The translations under genes and the position numbers were made by a program. From the NCBI GenBank assembly GCA_003451915.1, contig DMJC01000004.1, forward strand, positions 1 to 7,437: a stretch of DNA of 7,437 bases, given 5' to 3'. The first letter of the stretch is position 1, and the number at the start of each line of letters is the position of its first letter. Source of the DNA: Clostridiales bacterium (GTDB lineage: Bacteria; Bacillota; Clostridia; Saccharofermentanales; UBA5734). The notes below the pieces were generated by a model. The model had not been told where the DNA came from and searched no databases. It saw only the letters and a list, made by a program, of their open reading frames with translations. Of this stretch, positions 1 through 6,427 are shown piece after piece.

Positions 1-23
1 AAATCTCGCAAAGCGACACTACC

Positions 24-58
24 ATTCACCTTTCACCCTTCAATTTTCACCCTTCACC
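24..58. repeat. Short tandem array of five heptamers
   Basis: On the plus strand five consecutive 7-base units read ATTCACC, TTTCACC, CTTCAAT, TTTCACC, CTTCACC; on the minus strand the consensus is GGTGAAA/G. Two 12-base blocks, TTTCACCCTTCA, are identical at 31-42 and 45-56. The array lies just beyond the stop of the rhodanese gene, in the only non-coding stretch at this edge. It has no hairpin and no U-tract, so it is not an obvious terminator. It may be a slippage-prone intergenic microsatellite; its function is unknown. The array could extend or recur outside the window. Confidence 0.7.
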
Positions 59-79
59 AACCAGGGCTCCATTCGGGTA

Positions 80-883
80 TTAACCTGAAAATCTAATCCC
101 GCCTAGTGACCAGGCCTGACGAAATCCCTGAGATCGTGCCAGGCGGACAGCATCATCAGCCATCAGGCCGGTCCGGCAGACAAAAAATAAAGATCGGGAC
201 GGACTCTGCCCGCTGAGCCAATCGTAAAAGCCTTCCATCGGCACTTGAATGCTGCCTGGAAGGCTTTTTTCGGCAAATTCAGCCGGCAGACGCAGATCGA
301 CGATTACACCGGGGTTAAGCTGCAGGTGCTGCTGTGCGAATGAGAAGGTCACTCGCAATTGAGCGATATCCTGAATAGGCAGATTAAGCATAGTCCCATC
401 TGATTTCATGAGGCAGATCTGATCAGCTTCAAGCCGACCGCCGGTCAGCTCGCCTGTTGTGACCTGACAGATCCGTATGCACTTGGGGCAATCAGACAGG
501 GTGACCAGCTGGCCCCGCCGGCAAATCAGAAAAGTCTGGTTTTGCTCCGCGTCATGAAGGATCTGGATAATTTCGCAGCTGACCTGCTGCGTGCCCAGCA
601 ACGGATGTACAGCGCTCAGACTGCGCATTTCCCAGACGCCGCCCAACAGCGATGTGAACAGATGCGGACAGCCACCTCCATCCAGGCCGGCCAGAAAAAA
701 TTCACTGCCGGTGTATGTCAGAGCAGTGTAGGTGCATTCCGGATACAAGCCGGCATAAAACGTGTTGAAATCGAACGGCACCCAACCCTGGCCAAGGTTG
801 GCCAGCAGGGTGCCGATGGCAGTCCGGGCCAGCAGAGGCTGACCCGGACCACAGATATCCAGTAAATCTGATTCGGGCATCAT
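80..883 (-). CDS. Rhodanese-domain protein with novel N-terminal region
   Basis: The 267-residue product ends in a recognisable rhodanese (sulfurtransferase-fold) domain, about residues 190-265: strand VIVDLR at 193-198, the LPGSIQVPM segment matching the family's 'hIPGAhnhP' motif, and active-site loop VCRTGLMA with candidate sulfur-accepting Cys236. Residues 1-185 match no family I know. They hold short strand-like segments ending in Gly/Asp turns (around 58-68, 116-126, 154-166), faintly like beta-propeller blades, and nine cysteines including a CPKC pair at 132-135. No signal peptide or membrane segment is visible, so it is probably cytoplasmic. The ATG overlaps the TGA of the hydrolase gene as ATGA and has no clear Shine-Dalgarno, so it is probably made by translational coupling; a second ATG follows at once. 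The role beside a glycosidase is unknown; sulfur transfer or a purely structural rhodanese fold are both possible. Confidence 0.8.
   Translation of the reverse strand: MMPESDLLDICGPGQPLLARTAIGTLLANLGQGWVPFDFNTFYAGLYPECTYTALTYTGSEFFLAGLDGGGCPHLFTSLLGGVWEMRSLSAVHPLLGTQQVSCEIIQILHDAEQNQTFLICRRGQLVTLSDCPKCIRICQVTTGELTGGRLEADQICLMKSDGTMLNLPIQDIAQLRVTFSFAQQHLQLNPGVIVDLRLPAEFAEKSLPGSIQVPMEGFYDWLSGQSPSRSLFFVCRTGLMADDAVRLARSQGFRQAWSLGGIRFSG
226..268. other. Terminator-like hairpin inside the rhodanese gene
   Basis: Positions 226-237 (AAAAGCCTTCCA) are perfectly complementary to 257-268 (TGGAAGGCTTTT), giving a 12-bp stem. An inner stem GGCA 240-243 with TGCC 253-256 encloses a 9-nt loop, with a 2-nt bulge at 238-239. 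On the plus strand the stem runs into six T residues (265-270); on the minus (coding) strand it ends in TTTT. It therefore has the shape of a bidirectional intrinsic terminator, but it lies within codons for the conserved LPGSIQVPMEGF part of the rhodanese domain. It may be chance, an attenuator of the mRNA 3' end, or a stop for antisense transcription. Confidence 0.5.
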
Positions 884-3483
884 GCGTCGGCTTTGACTGC
901 AACTGCAACCGCGGCCGAATTTTGCTGACCCTGATATTCGACAGTACAGCTGATTGTGGCGACGCCGGCAGTGACGGCTTTCACAGTCCCGTGGCTGTCG
1001 ACTGTGGCCACAGCTGGGTCTGAGCTGGCGAACTGCGGCGGATACTGTACAAGATCAAGATGGCTTGTGTCAGCCAGGGTGGCAGCGACCCGGATCCGGC
1101 TCTCGGCACCGACCGGCAGAACATAACGGCTGGCGACAGCATAGACCGTGCTCAGGGCAGCCTGCCACTCCCCGTTGACGTTGAATTCCGTCTGACAGGG
1201 CAGATCAGCTGAGCTGCGGCCGACTTCAACCCTGTAGGTGCCGGATTCGACCACCATCTTCTTTTTCAGGTTACTCCAGAAGGTAACCTCAGATAGCGGA
1301 ACTGCGATACTGACCGTCCTGGTCTCGCCGGCGGCGAGCCAGACCTTTGCCCAGCCGCGCAGCTGCCGCAGCGGCTTGTTGTCGCGCTGCTTGCCCTGCA
1401 GAACTTTGGCGACATAGAGCTGGACGATTTCAGAACCGTCACGACTACCGGCATTGGTGACATCGACCGAGACCTGCAGGGTGTCATTGGCATCGAGCTG
1501 TGAAGAAACCAGCCGCAGGTTGCTGTATTCATAGTTCGTATAACTCAGGCCGAAACCAAACGGGAAGAGGACAGGCTGTTCAAAATACTGGTAAGTACGA
1601 GCTTTTTTGTCATAGGTGTCTTGCTTTTTCAGCCCATAGTCGTTTATGTGAGGAAGGTCTGCCAGACTCTTATACCAGGTGGCGCTGAGTTTGGCATTGG
1701 GGTTGACCTTGCCGAAGAGGATGTTGGCGATGGCTTCACCCTGAGCCTGACCGGCAAAATGCGCATTGATCAGCGCAGGAGCCTGCTCGATAAAGTTCCC
1801 GGTCACGGCACCCATGGCCACCACCACCACAGTATTGGCATTGGCAGCGATCAGGCGCTGAATCTTTTCATCCTGGCCATAAGGCAGGTCGAGCGTCTCG
1901 CGATCCTTCTCCTCGCTGCCGGTCGATTCATCGGTGCCGGCGATGACCACGACCAGGTCAGCTTTGCGGGCGGCAGCCACGGCACGGTCGATCAGCGCCA
2001 GCTCATCGCCGCGATAGTCGGGATCTTCCGGCACATGACGCTTGACAGTTCCCTCGCGACCACCGAAGGTTGCTGACAGTACGGCACGGAGATCATCGCC
2101 CTCCACACCGGGATTGATGTCAATCATCATTTCAGCCGGGTCAAAGCCAGGCAGCGATTCAAAAATATTACCCTGACCAAATTCTTTGCCGATACACCAG
2201 CCCTTTTCGTAACTGACCTCAATGCCAGCTGTCGCAGCCTGACTGCGGATACCGGCCAGCGCCATCGTACTGACGATTGTGTCAACCCCGGCTGATTGAC
2301 CGGCGCTGTAGCCGCCGAGCTGACGATAAATCGCGTTCGGACCGACAACTAGGATGTTTTTGACCTGGCTGGTGTTGATCGGGAGCAGGTTGCGCTCGTT
2401 TTTCAACAGGACTATCGTATCGTTAGCCATGTCGACGCTCAGTGCGGTTTGCGCCGGGCTGCAGACACGTTCGCTGCCGTATCGGGAAAACGGAACACGC
2501 GACGGGTCGTCGAAGAGACCCAGGCGGAAACGAGTGAGCAGTGTCCGGATAATGGCGCGGTCGATGATGTCCTCCGTAATCAGGCCATGACGCAGGGCAC
2601 TCAGCAGAGCTTTCTTGTGTTCGGACCCGCAGCTGATGTCAGTTCCGGCAGTCAAGGTCATCGCTGACGCTTCTTCCAGACTCTTGCAATAATAGTGTCC
2701 CATGCCGCCCATCATGATATGCATCGGATTGGCATAACAATCGGCGACCGCCCCGCAGTCCGAGACGACGAAACCATCAAAGCCCCATTCTTCACGCAGC
2801 AGAGTGGTCAGCAGCTGGTCATTGACCGAAGCAGGCACCCCGTTGATGCGGTTGTAAGACGTCATGATCGATTGGGCGTGCCCTTCACGGATGGCATATT
2901 CAAAGACCTTGGTGTAGTACTCGCGCAGCGTGGCCTCGTCAACATTGGACGACCCGGAATGGCGGTTGTTCTCAGAACTGTTGAGCGCGTAGTGCTTGGG
3001 GGTGGCGACGACCTTGACATAGTCGCTCTCACCCTCGCCCTGCAGGCCGCGGATGTAGCTGGCGGCCAGCTTGCCGGCCAGGAAAGGATCCTCGCCGAAA
3101 TTTTCGTCGCTGCGGCCGTTGCGCGGATCGCGCGCCAGATTGATGGTCGGGCACCACATGTGCAGCTCGACATCATTGAGATTGTGATGCGCGCGGATTT
3201 CGTCCGAGATGGCCTGAGTGACCGTGTGGATCTTTTCGGCATCCCAGCTCTGGCTCATGGCCAGACAGACCGGGTAGCTGGTGACATCCATGGTTTTGAC
3301 CTCGAATGGCCCGAAAAAACCGTGTGATGCTTCGCTCCAGTAATCGTAACGCGGCAGGCCGAGACGGGGAATGGCGGCGGCGTTGTTGCCGACCTGCATG
3401 ATCTTCTCCTCGAGCGTCATGCGCGAAACCAGATCGGCTGCCCGTTCAGCAAATGAGTAAAGGGGATTCTGGCAGATGTTCAT
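880..3483 (-). other. GH3 beta-glycosidase module (xylosidase-like) with own start
   Basis: Counted from the internal ATG this is an 867-residue enzyme. The N-terminal (beta/alpha)8 domain has YDYWSEASHG at 46-55, KHYALN at 163-168 and YNRINGVPAS at 210-219. Candidate nucleophile Asp242 sits in GFVVSDCGAV; the SDC form is typical of the beta-xylosidase/arabinofuranosidase branch of GH3. The C-terminal alpha/beta domain has TGSEEKDRETLDLP at 521-534, with Glu524 the likely acid/base, and FPFGFGLSY at 640-648. An FnIII-like domain follows (about 665-765), then a Big2-type Ig-like domain (about 785-863, ASSDPAVATVDSHGTVKAVT). The expected reaction is retaining hydrolysis of a terminal beta-linked sugar; beta-xylosidase or beta-glucosidase cannot be separated by eye. 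About 60 residues around 430-490 have no motif I recognise. No secretion signal is present, so it probably acts on imported oligosaccharides. Confidence 0.85.
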
Positions 3484-4461
3484 GGGGACCTCCTTTGGGG
3501 ACCTGTTATTGAAACCGTATGCAAAGTTATTGTGTTTCGCGGGTTCGAAGGCAAGACTGGCCAGCAGCTGATCGGCTTCATTTGCGTTGTAGCTGAGATA
3601 ACCTTGAATAATCTGATCGGTCTGCTTACCAGTGCCTTGATCGCGATATTCAGCCGGGGTCAGACCGGTGTATTTTTTGAAGACCCGATAAAAAGTCGCC
3701 TCGCTGATAAAGCCGCACTGCTCGGCAATGTCCATAATATTCGCTGATCGTGAGCGAAGAAGCTGCCGTGCTTTTTCTACACGTGCCGTGTCGATCAGCT
3801 CTTTCAGCGAGATGCCGAGCGAATTTTTCAGGCAGCGGTAGATGGCTTTGTCATGGAGATGGAGTGCAGTGCTGAGATCGGTTGCAAGAGAAGGGCTTTC
3901 TAAATGATCGTCGACAAATGAACTGATCCGGGCCGTCAGATCAGCTTCAGATTCGCTGCCTGACGTTGTTCCGTGAAGTTCATACTGAACGTGATCAATA
4001 AAATTGGCCAGCAGGTCGGCCAGCGCCCCTGCCGCGCGAAAACCGGCTCCAGCTGTCTTTTGCCGGCTGTAATACCCGAGTCGGCAAGCTGAACGAATCA
4101 GTGGCTGAAAGCCAGTGACCGGCAGATAGGCCAGATCAGCGCTGTTCAGGTTGAAATAGATGGTCTGTCCTTCACCGGAAATTTGCGCAAAGACAGATAA
4201 GGGGAACTGGATAAACAGGCAGAGGTTGTCACGGTCATTCGAATGATAGGCATGGACAACTTTGCTGTTGATCAGGAAAATATCACCGACTCTCAAATTC
4301 AGACGTTCAGGGCCGTGAACAACCTGAACCATACCCTTGAGTACAATGATCAGCTCAAGGTCGTAATGCCAGTGAAAGCTGGAGCTTTCAATCGCGGTTA
4401 CAAAAACCTTCGCCGGAAAAACCTGCGAATGATCGATTGATTCGAAAAGAGTAACTTCCAA
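880..4461 (-). CDS. AraC-type regulator fused to GH3 glycoside hydrolase
   Basis: One open frame of 1193 codons without a stop. Residues about 25-90 form a cupin sensor (FHWHYDLELIIVLKG, with His30, His32 and Glu36 where the ligand pocket usually lies, then VGDIFLI). Residues about 175-275 form the AraC double helix-turn-helix, ending in the signature IMDIAEQCGF, FYRVFKKYTGLTP and EYR. Residues 276-326 are a linker, and 327-1193 are the GH3 enzyme described separately. The start is TTG at 4461: a GGGAGG Shine-Dalgarno lies 8 nt upstream and an extended -10 lies before it. No signal peptide is visible, so the product should be cytoplasmic. AraC regulators usually bind a sugar and control nearby catabolic genes; here sensor, DNA-binding part and enzyme would be one polypeptide. 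The linker is coding to the last codon, and the internal Shine-Dalgarno is itself read as Lys-Glu-Val. A sequencing error could in principle have removed a stop. Domain calls are strong; the physiological form (fusion, free enzyme or both) is open. Confidence 0.85.
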   Translation of the reverse strand: MEVTLFESIDHSQVFPAKVFVTAIESSSFHWHYDLELIIVLKGMVQVVHGPERLNLRVGDIFLINSKVVHAYHSNDRDNLCLFIQFPLSVFAQISGEGQTIYFNLNSADLAYLPVTGFQPLIRSACRLGYYSRQKTAGAGFRAAGALADLLANFIDHVQYELHGTTSGSESEADLTARISSFVDDHLESPSLATDLSTALHLHDKAIYRCLKNSLGISLKELIDTARVEKARQLLRSRSANIMDIAEQCGFISEATFYRVFKKYTGLTPAEYRDQGTGKQTDQIIQGYLSYNANEADQLLASLAFEPAKHNNFAYGFNNRSPKEVPMNICQNPLYSFAERAADLVSRMTLEEKIMQVGNNAAAIPRLGLPRYDYWSEASHGFFGPFEVKTMDVTSYPVCLAMSQSWDAEKIHTVTQAISDEIRAHHNLNDVELHMWCPTINLARDPRNGRSDENFGEDPFLAGKLAASYIRGLQGEGESDYVKVVATPKHYALNSSENNRHSGSSNVDEATLREYYTKVFEYAIREGHAQSIMTSYNRINGVPASVNDQLLTTLLREEWGFDGFVVSDCGAVADCYANPMHIMMGGMGHYYCKSLEEASAMTLTAGTDISCGSEHKKALLSALRHGLITEDIIDRAIIRTLLTRFRLGLFDDPSRVPFSRYGSERVCSPAQTALSVDMANDTIVLLKNERNLLPINTSQVKNILVVGPNAIYRQLGGYSAGQSAGVDTIVSTMALAGIRSQAATAGIEVSYEKGWCIGKEFGQGNIFESLPGFDPAEMMIDINPGVEGDDLRAVLSATFGGREGTVKRHVPEDPDYRGDELALIDRAVAAARKADLVVVIAGTDESTGSEEKDRETLDLPYGQDEKIQRLIAANANTVVVVAMGAVTGNFIEQAPALINAHFAGQAQGEAIANILFGKVNPNAKLSATWYKSLADLPHINDYGLKKQDTYDKKARTYQYFEQPVLFPFGFGLSYTNYEYSNLRLVSSQLDANDTLQVSVDVTNAGSRDGSEIVQLYVAKVLQGKQRDNKPLRQLRGWAKVWLAAGETRTVSIAVPLSEVTFWSNLKKKMVVESGTYRVEVGRSSADLPCQTEFNVNGEWQAALSTVYAVASRYVLPVGAESRIRVAATLADTSHLDLVQYPPQFASSDPAVATVDSHGTVKAVTAGVATISCTVEYQGQQNSAAVAVAVKADA
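3489..3496 (-). promoter_or_regulatory. Internal ribosome binding site before GH3 module
   Basis: On the minus strand AAAGGAGG lies 5 nt before an ATG (3481-3483), exactly where GH3 homology begins (MNICQNP...). This is nearly a perfect anti-Shine-Dalgarno match, inside the continuous regulator-enzyme frame. It supports separate initiation of the enzyme, so two products could come from one message. The motif lies between two copies of AGGTCCCCA (minus strand; plus-strand positions 3496-3504 and 3483-3491). Confidence 0.7.
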
Positions 4462-4469
4462 AACCTTGA

Positions 4470-4475
4470 CCTCCC
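4470..4475 (-). promoter_or_regulatory. Ribosome binding site fixing the TTG start
   Basis: GGGAGG on the minus strand lies 8 nt before TTG at 4459-4461. It decides the start of the regulator-hydrolase gene, because no ATG in this frame is better placed. An out-of-frame ATG at 4478-4480 lies upstream of the motif and is not served by it. Confidence 0.65.
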
Positions 4476-4491
4476 GCCATGACCTGATTTG

Positions 4492-4500
4492 ATTATATCA
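4492..4500 (-). promoter_or_regulatory. Extended -10 promoter of the regulator-hydrolase operon
   Basis: The minus strand reads TGATATAAT, a perfect extended -10 (TGnTATAAT). The predicted start of transcription is near 4485, leaving a leader of about 24 nt before the TTG. The hexamer 17 nt upstream, AAGAAC, is not a -35 match, so the promoter relies on the extended -10 or an activator. A perfect palindrome TCAGCTGA (4498-4505) abuts the -10 and could be an operator. No convincing terminator separates this promoter from the toxin gene upstream; the only stem there is TCTCA/TGAGA with a 7-nt loop and no U-tract. Confidence 0.6.
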
Positions 4501-4560
4501 GCTGACGGGCTAAAGTTCTTCTCAGTTTAGGTGAGACAACTATCAATATTGGACAATCTA

Positions 4561-5313
4561 TTAAACAAATAATAGATTTAGGATTTGTATTAGTTCGTCA
4601 AAACGTCTGCTTCTTATTCCCAGATTTCTCAAATCGACTTTATCATCTGCAATCAATTCGATGAAATTTTGCACATCATTTTTTATTTCATCGTGGACGA
4701 CAATTTGACGACCTGGTAAAACAAACACAAGCAATCTGAATATATCATTCTTATGTTTCTTTATATTTCTCGAATCAACCGAAATTCCACTGGCAGATTG
4801 TGACGTCAGATCAAGCCATGCCTTAATTTTAAACAAAATTATGGTTTCGATATTAATGATTGAGTATCCATCGATAATAATTTTACCTGTCAATAATACA
4901 TCATAGTAAGAATCGTTTATTATAATCGCAGACAGACTAACGACGGCTTCATCGACATGGATCGGCACTAATCTTGAATCAAGATCATGGTCGACAAAAA
5001 CAGGTTTTCGACTGAACAACTCTATCATTGTCGGGTATAATAAATTTTCAGGGTGGCTGAAACGATAAAACTGTTCTTTTCCATTACTTTTATTGAGATG
5101 TTTGTAACCCCCTTTTTCAATAAACTCCCAAAATGTTTTTGCAAAGTTTACATCGAGTTGATCGATAATCAAAACGATATCTAAATCCTTGGTTGCCCTA
5201 AAAGAATTCCCAAGATCATTAAGTAAAATATCACATGCTGCTCCACCTATCAAAACATATTGGTCGTTGTATTCGTAGAAATATTTTTTGAATAATTCTA
5301 AGCCATGTACCAT
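4561..5313 (-). CDS. AbiEii-like nucleotidyltransferase toxin
   Basis: This 250-residue protein has the minimal nucleotidyltransferase core: LIGGAACDILL at 21-31 supplies the glycine pair, and ATKDLDIVL at 40-48 supplies the two metal-binding aspartates, Asp43 and Asp45. Glu98 (TMIELFSRK) is a possible third carboxylate. A later helix with FKIKAWLDL (161-169) and DSRNIKKHKNDIFRLL resembles the Lys/Asp-rich segment of the AbiEii/AbiGii toxin family. Known relatives bind nucleotides and stop growth, some by adding nucleotides to tRNA; the target here is unknown. The ATG follows GAGGTGA at 3-nt spacing and overlaps the end of the antitoxin gene by 16 bp, giving tight coupling. There is no signal peptide or membrane segment. 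It is AT-rich and unlike its GC-rich neighbours, which suggests transfer. A non-toxic housekeeping nucleotidyltransferase is less likely because of the partner gene. Confidence 0.75.
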   Translation of the reverse strand: MVHGLELFKKYFYEYNDQYVLIGGAACDILLNDLGNSFRATKDLDIVLIIDQLDVNFAKTFWEFIEKGGYKHLNKSNGKEQFYRFSHPENLLYPTMIELFSRKPVFVDHDLDSRLVPIHVDEAVVSLSAIIINDSYYDVLLTGKIIIDGYSIINIETIILFKIKAWLDLTSQSASGISVDSRNIKKHKNDIFRLLVFVLPGRQIVVHDEIKNDVQNFIELIADDKVDLRNLGIRSRRFDELIQILNLLFV

Positions 5314-6275
5314 GATTCACCTCGCAATACTTCTTCTAATGCTATTTCAATTCTCTCATCATTACTATCTTTCAAAGAACAGTACAATGATAATTTGTCG
5401 ACTTCTATATTTTTAGAAAAGAGCAATGGATTATAATGCCAAACTTCAAGTTCGATTACTTGCATGTCATTTACAATCTCGAGGTTTTCAACTTTCTCAA
5501 GTTGAGAATTTCTATACTGCAAATATCCTATCGCCCGCACAGAGTTTTGAGGTGGATTAAGCATGGATAAACTTGATAAAGCATCCAGTCCTGCAATCAA
5601 AGATCCTGGAATATCATTTTTCAAATATACTCGTTTTTTAATCGGGGACCGAAGTTTATTGAGTCCTTGAATAAAATATTCAGGATCATCAATTCGTTGA
5701 TAAATTTTGCTGCGGCCAGTTTTGCCGCTAGTTTCGACTGTAAGCAAATTTAAACTATATAAACTTTGTAGCGCACGAGACGCATCCATAATGCTGATTT
5801 CGAGCAACTTAGCTAAATCTGTTGCGTTAGCCTTCTGGTCTTTAGCATATAAAAAGAATAGATAGGCCATTTGGGCTACAGGAGAAAAACTATTTGATCT
5901 GTTGTAAAACTTTTTTGCAGCTTTTTTCAGATCAAGAGCTAAAAAGGGTAAAAACATCTGGCCGTCTTCTACAATGAATGAAATTCTATTATGTATCAAA
6001 CTCTTTCGCCTGTAATCCGATATTTTATTTAAGTATAAAACTGAAGGCATATCTGATAGAGTACTGATTTGTCTGATCTGCTTTTGAATTGAATTGATCC
6101 CCTGCAGTTCTCCAACCGGCTTAATCAGTATGCATTCTTTATCCAGAATGCATAAACGATAGAAATTATTCAGGTCTTTCAATATCGTTGGAAACATTGA
6201 AGGATTTTGCCAAATCTCAATCTCTGCGTTTTCATCGACTGTGTTTTTCAGATAGGATATAATCGGTAAAATCAA
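5298..6275 (-). CDS. Winged-helix antitoxin/repressor of AbiEi-like type
   Basis: This protein of about 325 residues is first in the cassette. Residue numbers count from the GTG at 6284. The N-terminal part (to about 125) carries SDYRRKSLIHNRISFIVEDG and MFLPFLALDL. A winged helix-turn-helix follows at about 133-198 (ATDLAKLLEISIMDASRALQ, with wing GKTGRSKIY). The C-terminal part has LRSPIKKRVYL and GSLIAGLDALSSLSML. From memory, this order is found in MarR-annotated partners of AbiEii-type toxins. By analogy it should both neutralise the toxin and repress its own promoter; type IV antitoxins of this group need not bind the toxin. The start is uncertain. GTG at 6284 has AGGAG running into its first base, which leaves no spacing, whereas TTG at 6275 sits 8 nt after AGGAG and is preferred here. 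The stop lies inside the toxin gene. Confidence 0.7.
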   Translation of the reverse strand: MILPIISYLKNTVDENAEIEIWQNPSMFPTILKDLNNFYRLCILDKECILIKPVGELQGINSIQKQIRQISTLSDMPSVLYLNKISDYRRKSLIHNRISFIVEDGQMFLPFLALDLKKAAKKFYNRSNSFSPVAQMAYLFFLYAKDQKANATDLAKLLEISIMDASRALQSLYSLNLLTVETSGKTGRSKIYQRIDDPEYFIQGLNKLRSPIKKRVYLKNDIPGSLIAGLDALSSLSMLNPPQNSVRAIGYLQYRNSQLEKVENLEIVNDMQVIELEVWHYNPLLFSKNIEVDKLSLYCSLKDSNDERIEIALEEVLRGESWYMA

Positions 6276-6287
6276 TGTAATCACTCC

Positions 6288-6354
6288 TAATATAACAAAG
6301 ATATTTATAATATAACATTAAATTATATATATATCAAGAATATATGTTATATAA
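6288..6354. repeat. Three-copy operator-like motif at the cassette promoter
   Basis: TAATATAACA occurs at 6288-6297 and again at 6308-6317, exactly 20 bp apart (about two helical turns). A third copy with one mismatch lies inverted at 6345-6354 (TGTTATATAA). The second and third copies form a 9-bp inverted repeat ATATAACAT/ATGTTATAT, which overlaps the -10 on one side and lies upstream of the -35 on the other. The first copy overlaps the Shine-Dalgarno. This placement suits autorepression by the winged-helix protein. The region is very AT-rich, so chance similarity must be tested. Confidence 0.5.
6309..6337 (-). promoter_or_regulatory. Sigma-A promoter of the toxin-antitoxin operon
   Basis: On the minus strand the -35 is TTGATA (6332-6337), the spacer is 17 nt and the -10 is TATATT (6309-6314), preceded by TGT, an extended -10. 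Transcription should begin near 6302, leaving a leader of about 18-27 nt depending on the start codon used. The spacer is an alternating AT run. Both hexamers differ from consensus at one position, so the unrepressed promoter should be fairly strong. Confidence 0.65.
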
Positions 6355-6401
6355 ATAAAATTTGTAATAATAGCGCGTTAGATCGAGATGATCATTTATC
6401 G

Positions 6402-6427
6402 CCGATTTTCGGTCACATGTGTATACT
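6402..6427 (+). promoter_or_regulatory. Weak promoter and palindromes before the oxidoreductase gene
   Basis: TATACT at 6422-6427 is the best -10 candidate for the rightward gene, 33 nt before its ATG. No -35 matches at 16-18 nt. The -35 position is instead occupied by the inverted repeat CCGATTTTCGG (6402-6412), followed by the perfect palindrome CACATGTG (6414-6421). This suggests a regulated or activator-dependent promoter. The rest of the divergent gap (6285-6401) is AT-rich and belongs to the toxin-antitoxin promoter. Confidence 0.35.

Noticed and set aside
542..865. 107-codon plus-strand frame opposite the rhodanese gene
   Set aside because: It is a shadow of the minus-strand gene, with no ribosome site and no recognisable domain.
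2695..3327. 210-codon plus-strand open frame opposite the hydrolase gene
   Set aside because: It is antisense to the strongly conserved GH3 catalytic domain, has no recognisable motif, and arises from GC-rich codons free of stops on the opposite strand.
3484..3640. Regulator gene ending by frameshift before the hydrolase
   Set aside because: The frame stays open with plausible protein composition through the linker and no stop is present; kept as one coding region with an alternative start, although sequencing error is not excluded.
4515..4545. Possible terminator after the toxin gene (TCTCA/TGAGA stem)
   Set aside because: Only a 5-bp stem with a 7-nt loop and no U-tract; too weak to call.
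6321..6334. Alternating AT run as a replication origin or matrix element
   Set aside because: It is simply the spacer between the -35 and -10 of the cassette promoter; no DnaA-box cluster or iterons are seen.
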